A stretch of 40,531 nt of DNA from positions 1 through 40,531 of the forward strand of contig JAHPZH010000010.1 in assembly GCA_019058315.1 (NCBI GenBank). The letters run 5' to 3'. This DNA comes from Candidatus Helarchaeota archaeon. Its GTDB lineage: Archaea; Asgardarchaeota; Lokiarchaeia; Helarchaeales; RDOG01. How positions within the stretch are numbered: the stretch's first letter is position 1; each line of letters starts with the position of its first letter. This document shows, one piece after another, positions 25,150-33,099 of this stretch. The notes beneath the pieces were generated by a model, which was not told the DNA's origin, made no database searches, and saw only the letters and a program-made list of their open reading frames with translations. A program made the translations under genes and the position numbers.

Positions 25150-25886
25150 TGAATAAACACAATTTTTTCATGACAAGGGATAATGTGAGAATATTGGAAA
25201 ATATAGAGAAAGAAATCAGCAAAATTTTGGATAGATACAACCAAAATGTCAGTGAAAATGACAGAAAACTTCAAATTACGAAATTAGGTAAAATACAAAA
25301 TCAAGCTGTAATTCCACACTTAGTAAATATATATAAAAAGGAAACAACTGACGCTTCGATGAGGAACGCTGCGATACTTGCTATATTAACAACTAAAATC
25401 TTTACTGATGAAACATTGGATGCTTTATTGGTAGGAATAGATGACAATTCGGAAGTTGTAAGAAGAGCTGTCGTGATGGGATTAGGTAAACATAAATCTC
25501 CAAAGGGACTTCCAGTTCTTTTAGACAAAGCAAAAAATGATCCATCAGATCTTGTCCGGGGGTCTTCCACTTGGGCACTTGGACAATTAGGAATGGAAGA
25601 AGGATTACCATTATTACTCGAAAGATGCAGTGATCCTCATTGGATCATTCGTAAAGCAGCAGTTGAGGGTTTAGGAAATTTTCCTTCGACATCAGAACGT
25701 GTTAATTTATTGATTAATTTAATGAAAAATGACGAAATTGAGGACATTCGGAAAGCCTCAATACGAGTATTAGGACAATTGAATGCCAAGGAAGCACTCC
25801 CAGATTTGAAAAATTTAATTGAAAAAGAAAAATCCACGCATATTCGAGTTGAAGCGAAAAAAGTTATAAAAATACTTGAAGATTAA
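25149..25886 (+). CDS. HEAT-repeat (PBS-lyase-like) protein
   Basis: This is a 245-residue protein of short HEAT repeats. After a helical start (residues 1-50), about six units follow with the PBS-lyase HEAT pattern D-x-x-E/D-x-V-R-x-x-A-x-x-A-L-G: VRRAVVMGLGKHKSPKGLPVLL, VRGSSTWALGQLGMEEGLPLLL, IRKAAVEGLGNFPSTSERVNLL, IRKASIRVLGQLNAKEALPDL and a last IRVEAKKVIKILED. Such proteins are scaffolds or cofactor-handling partners. The gene is translationally locked between two related flavoproteins: GTG 25149 overlaps the previous stop by one base (ATG 25170 is an alternative), and the next gene's ATG comes four bases after its stop. A physical partner role for these flavoproteins is a natural inference. 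Confidence 0.85.
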   Translation: MNKHNFFMTRDNVRILENIEKEISKILDRYNQNVSENDRKLQITKLGKIQNQAVIPHLVNIYKKETTDASMRNAAILAILTTKIFTDETLDALLVGIDDNSEVVRRAVVMGLGKHKSPKGLPVLLDKAKNDPSDLVRGSSTWALGQLGMEEGLPLLLERCSDPHWIIRKAAVEGLGNFPSTSERVNLLINLMKNDEIEDIRKASIRVLGQLNAKEALPDLKNLIEKEKSTHIRVEAKKVIKILED

Positions 25887-25890
25887 AGGG

Positions 25891-27261
25891 ATGTATGATG
25901 TCTTGACTGAAAATTCAAACGCTATCGTTGTAGGTGGAGGTATTGGTGGCTGTGCGATTGGCGCACTATTAGCACATAAAGGGTATAATGTCAAATTATT
26001 TGATAAGAATAAAACTATTGGTGGTCGATGTACTTCTTATACTCATAAAGGATTTACAATAGATTTAGGGGTTCATATTTTTGGTTCTAGTCAACATGGA
26101 TATCTAGGTGATGTTTGCCGAATGATTGGGATGCCTGATGCTATAAAATGGGTACTTTCTGAAAATCCAACACCAATAATGCGGGATCTTGGTGAAGAGA
26201 AAATTGCTTCACAAGAGTTAATCAAATTCTTCGAACATTGTCTAAATATGCCTGAAACCGAATATGAAAAGTTATATTACAAAAGTTTATCGACATTTGT
26301 CTGGAAATTTACGAAAGATCCAACATTACTTACATCCATATCGGGAATGTGTGGCATAATTTTTTGTATCCCACCATTTGAAGCATCTGCAGGTGAATTT
26401 ATTCGATGTTTTCAGCAGCTTGCCAAGACGAGTTCTAGTGGATACCCAATTGGTGGATGTATTGCCATTCCCCGAGCGTATACTAATGCGATGGAAAAAT
26501 TTGGTAGTAGTGTAGTATTAGATGCCCCAATAAAAAAGATTATTATCGAAAATAACCAAGCTAAGGGAGTCGAATTAAAAGATGGAACTCAATACTTTTC
26601 GGATTTAATTATAAGTAATGCTGATATACAAAATACAGTTTTAAATCTCGTAGGAGAAGACCATTTTCCTGAAGATTATGTAAAAAAAATCAAGAAATTA
26701 CGTTATTCTATGCATTGTATTACCATCAAGGTCGCATTAGATAAACCAGTTACGGATGAAAAGTTTATAATGTACTATCCCACTTCTTTTAAAAACATGA
26801 TGAAAGACCCAAGTGTATTTGTAGGTAGTAAAGACAAGCCTCCAGAAAAATTACCGGGTATGATAACAATACCGACTAATTTTGATCCAAATCTTGCTCC
26901 CAATGGTAAACAATTAATCTTTTTTGGTACTGCAAGTATACCAGGATTGTCTAATTACGATGCTTGGGGTGATGCCTGTTATAAATCTTTATGTGAATGC
27001 ATCCCTGAAATCGAAAATCACGTTATGTGGTACCGTACAGATAGCCCAGCGACGGTTGAAACATATGCAGGTGAAGGGGGATGTATTATCGGAGTTTCGC
27101 AAAATATATACCAAGTTCACGAACGCCGTCCTTCCCAAATAACACCAATAAATGGATTATACATAGTTGGAGCGGAGGCTGGGGGACATGGGATTGGTAC
27201 GGAATTAGCAGCAAATTCAGCAATAGAATTATTTGAAATTTTAAAAAAAGAACCTAAATAG
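25891..27261 (+). CDS. Phytoene desaturase/isomerase-like FAD oxidoreductase (paralogue)
   Basis: This protein of about 456 residues is related to the one upstream of the HEAT gene. It has NAIVVGGGIGGCAIGALLAH as the dinucleotide motif, then FDKNKTIGGRCTSYTHKG and IDLGVHIFGSS, the middle GYPIGGCIAIPRAYTNAMEKFG, and the C-terminal GLYIVGAEAGGHGIGTELAANSAIELF. The two flavoproteins share architecture and all FAD motifs but differ enough to suggest distinct substrates or a heteromer. The ATG at 25891 is adjacent to AAAGGG, which is too close to be its ribosome site, so TTG 25876 or TTG 25903 remain possible starts. It is the last gene of the operon and converges with an SDR gene. Confidence 0.83.
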   Translation: MYDVLTENSNAIVVGGGIGGCAIGALLAHKGYNVKLFDKNKTIGGRCTSYTHKGFTIDLGVHIFGSSQHGYLGDVCRMIGMPDAIKWVLSENPTPIMRDLGEEKIASQELIKFFEHCLNMPETEYEKLYYKSLSTFVWKFTKDPTLLTSISGMCGIIFCIPPFEASAGEFIRCFQQLAKTSSSGYPIGGCIAIPRAYTNAMEKFGSSVVLDAPIKKIIIENNQAKGVELKDGTQYFSDLIISNADIQNTVLNLVGEDHFPEDYVKKIKKLRYSMHCITIKVALDKPVTDEKFIMYYPTSFKNMMKDPSVFVGSKDKPPEKLPGMITIPTNFDPNLAPNGKQLIFFGTASIPGLSNYDAWGDACYKSLCECIPEIENHVMWYRTDSPATVETYAGEGGCIIGVSQNIYQVHERRPSQITPINGLYIVGAEAGGHGIGTELAANSAIELFEILKKEPK

Positions 27262-27286
27262 ATTATTCTAACAAGGGATTTATAAC

Positions 27287-28294
27287 TTAATGTTGATTTC
27301 GTTTATTCTCCTTATAATAAGGAGAGTGTTTCCTTAAATACCATCTTGCTATGGGAGCAACAAGCCTAATAAAATTTCTTTTAAACCCAATTTTTTTTCT
27401 TATTTGATCAAGATAGTCGTCAAATGATGTATTTTGATATTTTAACAATCTTTGGGATTCCTCAGTATCCACCCAATCGGTATAAAACCACTCATCATCA
27501 TTTTTTGGTATCTTGAACGCCAGTTCATCTATCATCCCTATTCCAAGAGTGTCGAACAATCCCCCCATGAATTCTCTGTTAAGCATTTGACAATTCTTAC
27601 CACCACCTATTAATAACGTCTTATGAACCGCATCTGCAGTTACAGCATTTGCTAAAGCTGTTCCCACATCACGAGAAGAGGTAAATTCAATTCTTTGATC
27701 TAAAGGCATGTCAAACATCACTTTAGCAAGCTCCATGTCTAATGATAAGGAGTCTAAGACGGGAACAGAAGCATTAAGTCGAAAAATAATCCAAGGAAGT
27801 CCATCAGAAGTAGCGTCTCTAATCATTTTTTCACAAGCAACTTTTTGTCGAGTATAATTATCTGTTGGATTAAGAACTTCATCTGCTTTCCTAGGTGGTG
27901 CAGTGTGCATACGAGGACCATGAGTAGAGATGGAACTCGTGAAAATGAACCTCGGCTTTTTTTCTAATCCCATTATAGCGTCTAATAAATTTTTTGTTCC
28001 TCCGACATTAACTGCTTGAGATAGTTCGGGTTTTGTCTCGCTCATTGGAGGAATAATAGCTGCTAAATGTATGATACAATCGAAATCTTTCACGATTTCT
28101 TTAACTTTAATAGGATCAGTGATATCACCCCATACAACATCAAATTCTCCAAAATCCTTTGATAATTCTTTAGCTTTCTTTTCATTTCTCTCATTTTGAA
28201 TGTCAAAACAAGTTAAATCATATTTTTTTTCCAAGAGAGCAATTACTGTGTTTTCTCCGACGTTACCAAATGCACCCGTTAAAAGAACTTTCAT
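27287..28294 (-). CDS. NAD(P)-dependent epimerase/dehydratase-like SDR
   Basis: The 335-residue protein is an extended short-chain dehydrogenase. The nucleotide loop TGAFGNVG lies at 6-13, the acidic FDIQ ending strand 2 suggests NAD preference, followed by WGDITD and IIHLAAI. The catalytic residues are Ser in FTSSIS (120-123) and YTRQK (Tyr147, Lys151). The C-terminal substrate region has the usual YxDWVDTEESQRLL-type epimerase ending, then a basic tail (KHSPYYKENKRNQH). Sugar, hydroxysteroid-like or other alcohol substrates are possible. It lies 150 bases downstream of the TetR gene on the same strand and may belong to that transcript, and it converges with the redox operon. Confidence 0.82.
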   Translation of the reverse strand: MKVLLTGAFGNVGENTVIALLEKKYDLTCFDIQNERNEKKAKELSKDFGEFDVVWGDITDPIKVKEIVKDFDCIIHLAAIIPPMSETKPELSQAVNVGGTKNLLDAIMGLEKKPRFIFTSSISTHGPRMHTAPPRKADEVLNPTDNYTRQKVACEKMIRDATSDGLPWIIFRLNASVPVLDSLSLDMELAKVMFDMPLDQRIEFTSSRDVGTALANAVTADAVHKTLLIGGGKNCQMLNREFMGGLFDTLGIGMIDELAFKIPKNDDEWFYTDWVDTEESQRLLKYQNTSFDDYLDQIRKKIGFKRNFIRLVAPIARWYLRKHSPYYKENKRNQH

Positions 28295-28444
28295 AAATGT
28301 ACTTAACTCAGTTCTATTTATATTTCTTATGAAATTTGACTTTAAATTAAAATATACTTGCTATTTTTTTATGAAATATTTACTATTTGAACAAAAGAGA
28401 TGAAATCTTCAAAAATTTAGAAAAAATTGGACTCTTTTTATAGT

Positions 28445-29173
28445 TTATTTATATTCAGTTTCATCTAACATTAAATTGGGTTCCCTTAATACTTTTTGGA
28501 TTTTTTTCAATGTATATTTCCGAAATTCCTTGCTTGTGAAACTTTGATTTCCAAATTGCATAAATTCGTCTACATCCTGTATTTTATCATGGGGAGTTTC
28601 ATTATCTCGCATCACCTTTTCCACCATAGTCGCTCCTAATAATAGACTAAATAGAAAGAATGAGTTTAAAGCCGCATTTTTTTCTTTAATCTCTCCGTTA
28701 TCAATAGCTCTTTGAATTATTTGAGTAGTTCCATCTAGAAAGCTAAATTGTTTATAATCTTTTTCAAATAGCCCGACTTTTTCTGATGGAGGGGAACGGA
28801 TTATATGCATCATTCGAAAAGCAGCATAATCTTTTTCTGCAAATTCGAAGAAGTGTTCAAAAATCAATAATAATAAATCTACAATTGAACCACTGAAATC
28901 CTTAATGATTTTTAAGTTTTCGTCACGAAATTGTTTATAAAACTTATTCCTTATCGCAATCCATAGTTCTCGTTTACTTTCCACATAATTATAAAGATTA
29001 TTAGGATCCATTTTTAATCTTTTTGCTAATCTACGCATTGTAAAACCATCACGTCCATGTTCTTGAAACAATTGCTTCCCTACTTCCAAAATATTATCAA
29101 ATTGTTTTGCTTTATCCTCAGGTGATCTATGTCTTGTTTTTTTTCCTTTAGAAATAGTTTTTTTTTTAACCAT
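28445..29173 (-). CDS. TetR/AcrR-family transcriptional regulator
   Basis: The protein of about 242 residues has a Lys/Arg-rich start, then the TetR DNA-binding domain (about 25-72): DNILEVGKQLFQEHGRDGFTMRRLAKRL with the recognition-helix signature DPNNLYNYVESKRELWIAI. The remainder is the all-helical ligand-binding and dimer domain. ATG 29173 is preferred over TTG 29182. The gene is divergent from the FAD oxidoreductase/activase pair. The shared gap holds a perfect 8-3-8 palindrome whose near copy stands before the glycyl-radical enzyme genes, so this protein very probably controls itself, the FAD/activase pair and the GRE genes. The ligand is unknown. Confidence 0.88.
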   Translation of the reverse strand: MVKKKTISKGKKTRHRSPEDKAKQFDNILEVGKQLFQEHGRDGFTMRRLAKRLKMDPNNLYNYVESKRELWIAIRNKFYKQFRDENLKIIKDFSGSIVDLLLLIFEHFFEFAEKDYAAFRMMHIIRSPPSEKVGLFEKDYKQFSFLDGTTQIIQRAIDNGEIKEKNAALNSFFLFSLLLGATMVEKVMRDNETPHDKIQDVDEFMQFGNQSFTSKEFRKYTLKKIQKVLREPNLMLDETEYK

Positions 29174-29220
29174 CGATATCAAAATCCAAAAATATCTTGA
29201 AATTTAATTAAATAATTTGT

Positions 29221-29247
29221 AATAAATCTACATAGTAGATTTAAATA
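29221..29247. promoter_or_regulatory. Putative TetR operator, copy 1
   Basis: The core is the perfect inverted repeat AAATCTACATAGTAGATTT (29224-29242; eight-base arms, three-base spacer). The full 27-base block 29221-29247 matches the reverse complement of 38155-38181 at 26 of 27 positions (only position 8 differs, C against T). It sits about 48 bases before the TetR ATG and 75 before the FAD gene ATG, where it can control both. Confidence 0.75.
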
Positions 29248-29322
29248 TTGATAAGATACTATTTCAACTATATAAGGATTTTATAAGAATTTAATGGTAA
29301 AATATTGAATAAGTGGATTAAT

Positions 29323-30870
29323 ATGAAAAAAATAGTTGAACCACAAAAAGAAATTGACATAATTGAAGAAGCAGATGTTATCGTTGTTGGTGGTGGGCCA
29401 GCTGGTATTGGTTCGGCTTTGGCATCTGGGCGGAACGGAGCTAAAACTGTTCTAATTGACCGGTTTGGCAGCCTAGGTGGATTACAGACACAAGGCAATA
29501 ATCCGATTTTTTCATTTGTTGATCCTGAATTACATAATGGCATCATACAAGAAATTTTAACTCGTCTTGAAAAAGGTGGGGCGTTAACAAAAATGGATGA
29601 TATGTCACTACGAGAGCGATCCAGAATGAAGGAGGATCTGATGAGGACTATCGGTGCAGAAAATCTTCCGAAACGGCTGGTGGAGACAGAAGCAGGATAT
29701 TGGGGACGTTGGGGATATACCTTTGATCCGGAGTATTACAAATTTCTGCTTGACATTATGATGGAAGAAGCCCATGTCAGTCTTTTATACCATGCATTTG
29801 CAGCAGGTGCTATACGGGAAGGGAATTCACTTAAAGGTGTGATTGTTGAAACTAAGGAAGGTAGAAGGGCGGTGTTAGGGAAAGTCATTATAGATACGAC
29901 GGGAGAGGGAGATATAGTATGGAAATCTGGAGCCCCTTGCACGGGTGACCACGGATTTCCTGCGGGAATAATCAAAGGTCATCCAGGTGCATTTTTAACT
30001 GCTTTTTTTATTAATGGAGTAGATATGAAGAAATTTAAGGAATTTAAAGCAGCAAATATGGAAGAATGGGGCGAGATGTATGGTGGCAGAGAGATGATAA
30101 AACAGGCGAGAAAAGAAGGGGCGTACATTAAAGGTCGAAGCGTTATTCTAGCCACAGTTCAAGATGTATACAACACTGGAAGGATATATATGATGAATCC
30201 ATTTTACTTAGTCCCATTTCGCAAAAAGACCTGGATGGCTAAGCAAATAACCAAATGTGAAATAGATCTCAGGAAGCAAGCTTGGTCTCTCTTTAATGTG
30301 ATAAAGAAGAATGTTCCAGGTTTTGAGAAATCCTACATTGAGAAATCCCCAGCCATGCCGTGTAACGGACTCCCTCATAGGATCATTGGTGAATACGTTC
30401 TAACCATGAAAGATATGCGTGAGGGGAAAATTTTTGACGATTCCATTGCTATAAACAATATGCCTCCAGACCTCTATGAAACAGCGGGGCGGTTCAGTTA
30501 TGAAATTCTGCCTCATGATGTTCCATATCGTTGTTTATTATCCAAAGGCATCGATAATCTTATGGCGGCTGGCACAACTATGTCAACCGGAACTTTCAGT
30601 GGTATGGGGTTACGATACTGTACACCCTCTATCTGCACGGGTCAGGCTGCGGGTACAGCAGCAGCTCTTGCCACCAAGAATGAAGTCAGTCCAAAGAAGC
30701 TAGATGTAAAAATATTACAGGACACACTTCGCAAACAAGGTGCGCGTGTGACAGTTAAAGACGTGCCAGATGAAGCTCTAGAACCATATCGGTTTATAAA
30801 AAGACAAAGGATTGTATTTAGGAAATCTGGACCTCAATTAGTGAGTGAAGAAGAATTAGCTATGTATTAA
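29323..30870 (+). CDS. FAD-dependent oxidoreductase (FAD_oxidored type)
   Basis: The protein of about 515 residues has an N-terminal dinucleotide fold, EADVIVVGGGPAGIGSALASGRNGAKTVLIDR, followed by GSLGGLQTQGNN, typical of the FAD_oxidored branch related to fumarate-reductase/ketosteroid-dehydrogenase flavoproteins. Further FAD motifs are KVIIDTTGEGDIVWKSGAP and the C-terminal IDNLMAAGTTMSTGTFSGMGLRYCTPSICTGQAAG. No signal peptide or iron-sulfur motif is present. ATG 29323 with GTGGATT upstream is preferred over TTG 29305. It is 24 bases upstream of the glycyl-radical activase and shares the TetR operator, so it likely acts on a substrate or product of the glycyl-radical enzymes. The reaction itself is not predictable. 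Confidence 0.82.
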   Translation: MKKIVEPQKEIDIIEEADVIVVGGGPAGIGSALASGRNGAKTVLIDRFGSLGGLQTQGNNPIFSFVDPELHNGIIQEILTRLEKGGALTKMDDMSLRERSRMKEDLMRTIGAENLPKRLVETEAGYWGRWGYTFDPEYYKFLLDIMMEEAHVSLLYHAFAAGAIREGNSLKGVIVETKEGRRAVLGKVIIDTTGEGDIVWKSGAPCTGDHGFPAGIIKGHPGAFLTAFFINGVDMKKFKEFKAANMEEWGEMYGGREMIKQARKEGAYIKGRSVILATVQDVYNTGRIYMMNPFYLVPFRKKTWMAKQITKCEIDLRKQAWSLFNVIKKNVPGFEKSYIEKSPAMPCNGLPHRIIGEYVLTMKDMREGKIFDDSIAINNMPPDLYETAGRFSYEILPHDVPYRCLLSKGIDNLMAAGTTMSTGTFSGMGLRYCTPSICTGQAAGTAAALATKNEVSPKKLDVKILQDTLRKQGARVTVKDVPDEALEPYRFIKRQRIVFRKSGPQLVSEEELAMY

Positions 30871-30894
30871 AACCTATACAATAAATGATGTTTC

Positions 30895-31839
30895 ATGGAA
30901 TCAAAATCTAAAGGATTAATCTTTAAAATTGAAAGAATGACTACTGATGATGGTCCTGGTGTTCGTACAACCATTTTTTTTAATAATTGTCTCTTAAATT
31001 GCGTATGGTGTCACAATCCAGAATCAATTCCAAAAAAACCTCAAATTCAATGGATAGACCGTAAATGCATTGGTTGTAAAAGTTGTATAGAGGTTTGCCA
31101 TGAACAAGCTTTATTTTTTGAAAAAGATGGTTTGCATATTAACAGAAAGAAATGTAATAGTTGTGGAGATTGCGTTGAAACCTGTCCTAGTACAGCATTA
31201 AATATGTTTGGACAATGGTGGGATCTAGAAGATCTTTTTCGCGAAATTGAGAAAGAAAAAATATTTTTTAACAAAACCAAAGGAGGCATCACTGTTTCTG
31301 GTGGTGAACCTACGTTACAGCCAAAATTTCTCCTGCAATTTTTAAAATTGTGCAAGAAAAATGACATTTCTACTGCTTTAGATACATGTGGATATTCAAG
31401 TAAAAAAGTTTACCAAGATTTACTTCCCTATATTGATATAATTCTTTTAGATATAAAAGTCATTGATCCTGATAAACACAAAGAATATACAGGTGTTGCA
31501 AATGACAAAATTTTAGAAAATGCCAAATGGATTTCAAATTATATCAAAGAAAATGGAAAAATAATGTGGATAAGGACACCACTAATCCCAAAATATACAG
31601 CCACTGATCATAATGTTAAAGGGATTGGAGAATTTATTGTAAAAAAATTGAGTAATATTCCTGATCAATGGGATTTATTAGCGTTTAATAAACTTTGTGA
31701 AATAAAATATTCAAGGTTAGGTATGTCATGGTCACTTAGAGATGAACCTTTAATGACAAAAGAGGAGATGGAACATTTTTTGGAAGTTGCTAAAATTACT
31801 GGAGCGAAAAACGTAAAGTGGTCTGGTTTCACTAGATAA
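30895..31839 (+). CDS. Glycyl-radical enzyme activating protein (radical SAM)
   Basis: This 314-residue activase installs the glycyl radical using S-adenosylmethionine. The radical-SAM motif is CLLNCVWC (Cys32/36/39, CxxxCxxC), preceded by MTTDDGPGVRTTIFF, typical of GRE activases. Two ferredoxin-like [4Fe-4S] motifs are inserted after it: CIGCKSCIEVC (Cys58/61/64/68) and CNSCGDCVETCP (Cys87/90/93/97). This is the arrangement of activases for eliminase/decarboxylase-type GREs rather than the short pyruvate-formate-lyase activase. GGITVSGGEPTLQ and LLDIKVIDPDKH complete the family pattern. It is in one transcript with the FAD gene. It is the only activase in the window and presumably serves both glycyl-radical enzymes. 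Confidence 0.92.
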   Translation: MESKSKGLIFKIERMTTDDGPGVRTTIFFNNCLLNCVWCHNPESIPKKPQIQWIDRKCIGCKSCIEVCHEQALFFEKDGLHINRKKCNSCGDCVETCPSTALNMFGQWWDLEDLFREIEKEKIFFNKTKGGITVSGGEPTLQPKFLLQFLKLCKKNDISTALDTCGYSSKKVYQDLLPYIDIILLDIKVIDPDKHKEYTGVANDKILENAKWISNYIKENGKIMWIRTPLIPKYTATDHNVKGIGEFIVKKLSNIPDQWDLLAFNKLCEIKYSRLGMSWSLRDEPLMTKEEMEHFLEVAKITGAKNVKWSGFTR

Positions 31840-31950
31840 TTATAAAAGACGACCTAAAAAAAAACCTGTAATAATTTTTCAAGTTGGGACTAGTATTAAT
31901 AATAAAGGAGTATTGCTCCCTTAAAAAGTGGATTTGAATAAAGCAATCTT

Positions 31951-32847
31951 TTAATTGAACTGTTTTTTAATATAATCTCCAATTTCATCTATTGCTTCTT
32001 GCCCTTCGGGGGCTACAGGTGCGAAAATTTGAAAAACATGAAACATATCTTCCCAAATTTTTAATTCAATTTTAACTCCTGCTTGCTTAGCACGTTCATA
32101 AATTCGAGTTGAATCATCAAACAAAATTTCATTTTTTCCTACATGAATAAGAATTGGAGGTAGACCTTCTAGATTTGCATAAAGAGGTGAAATGAGAGGG
32201 TTCTCGGGGTCCTCATCCCCAATATATATGGAAACCATAAAAAATAACTCCTCTCGAGTGACAACAGGGTCTGATATTCTTCTGTCCTTAAACCATCCGC
32301 CAGTTTGTGTTAAATTTGTCCAGGGTGAAAGGCAAACCGCTGCTCTAGGTAAGGGTATTTTCAGATCTCTTAATTTTATAAGAGTCGCTAGCGTCAAACC
32401 TCCTCCTGCGGAATCTCCAGCTATAATCAAATTAGATGGATTTATTTTAGCAGTTGTAATCAGCCATTTATAGGCTTTAATTGAATCTTCAATGGCTGCC
32501 GGAAAGGGATGCTCGGGTGCTAATCGGTAATCTAGAAATAATGCTTTAGCATCTGATGCTCTACATATTCTTGATATTAAGACATTATGAGTTATAAATG
32601 ATCCTTGCATATATCCCCCTCCATGGAGATATAATATTATTCTTTCTTCTTTACTATTAGGTGTACTAATCCATGCTCCTGGGAGACTTTCTATATCCAC
32701 TTTTTCTATTTTAACATCTTTAGGAAGCTTAATCCAAGCTGCCACTTCTTCCAGAACTTTTCTAGAGGATTTAACTCTTTTTTCGATATCTGTTTTCTTA
32801 ATTTGAAATAGTAATTGAATAGTTTGTTCTAATCCTTTGCTAACCAT
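31951..32847 (-). CDS. Alpha/beta hydrolase, HSL (hormone-sensitive lipase) type esterase
   Basis: This is a 298-residue carboxylesterase of family IV. The oxyanion-hole motif HGGG is at 75-78 (LYLHGGGYMQG), the nucleophile elbow GDSAGGG places Ser146, the acid is in ILFDDS (Asp244 or 245) and His270 is in DMFHVF. The DYRLAPEHPFPAAIEDSI stretch is characteristic of the family. It is cytoplasmic, with no signal peptide, and cleaves short-chain acyl esters. It lies between the activase and the glycyl-radical genes, converges with the former and is on the same strand as the latter. It may release the substrate for that pathway, but it does not carry the shared operator in its upstream region. 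Confidence 0.9.
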   Translation of the reverse strand: MVSKGLEQTIQLLFQIKKTDIEKRVKSSRKVLEEVAAWIKLPKDVKIEKVDIESLPGAWISTPNSKEERIILYLHGGGYMQGSFITHNVLISRICRASDAKALFLDYRLAPEHPFPAAIEDSIKAYKWLITTAKINPSNLIIAGDSAGGGLTLATLIKLRDLKIPLPRAAVCLSPWTNLTQTGGWFKDRRISDPVVTREELFFMVSIYIGDEDPENPLISPLYANLEGLPPILIHVGKNEILFDDSTRIYERAKQAGVKIELKIWEDMFHVFQIFAPVAPEGQEAIDEIGDYIKKQFN

Positions 32848-33099
32848 TTTTTTATCGCCCTTTTATTAAATTCAACAAAAGTAATAAGAATTATAGTTAT
32901 ACATTGTTATATGAATATTGTTATTAAGTTTTTCATAAGATGAACGTAATAGATTTCATGAAATTTTATAAAAATAGGTAAAAGATAATATCTAAAGATG
33001 TTTATCGAAATTTATTACTTCAAATATATTTTAAGGAAATTAGAAATCTAATAATATAACAACAAAAAAAATAATTAAAAAAAATTTAATTGAAGTTTA
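32848..33099. other. AT-rich gap between the esterase and the second GRE gene
   Basis: These 252 bases hold no gene. ATTTCATGAAAT (32953-32964) is a perfect 12-base palindrome of unknown meaning. Bases about 33024-33057 resemble the 3' flank of the first GRE gene (about 35623-35656), showing that the GRE duplication included downstream sequence. Confidence 0.5.

Noticed and set aside
31900..31922. Hairpin terminator GGAG-TATTG-CTCC between the activase and esterase genes
   Set aside because: The stem is only four pairs and is not followed by a strong T-run; too weak to list.
32953..32964. ATTTCATGAAAT palindrome as a further TetR operator
   Set aside because: It is a perfect short palindrome but does not match the AAATCTAC arms of the two shared blocks; in such AT-rich DNA it can occur by chance.
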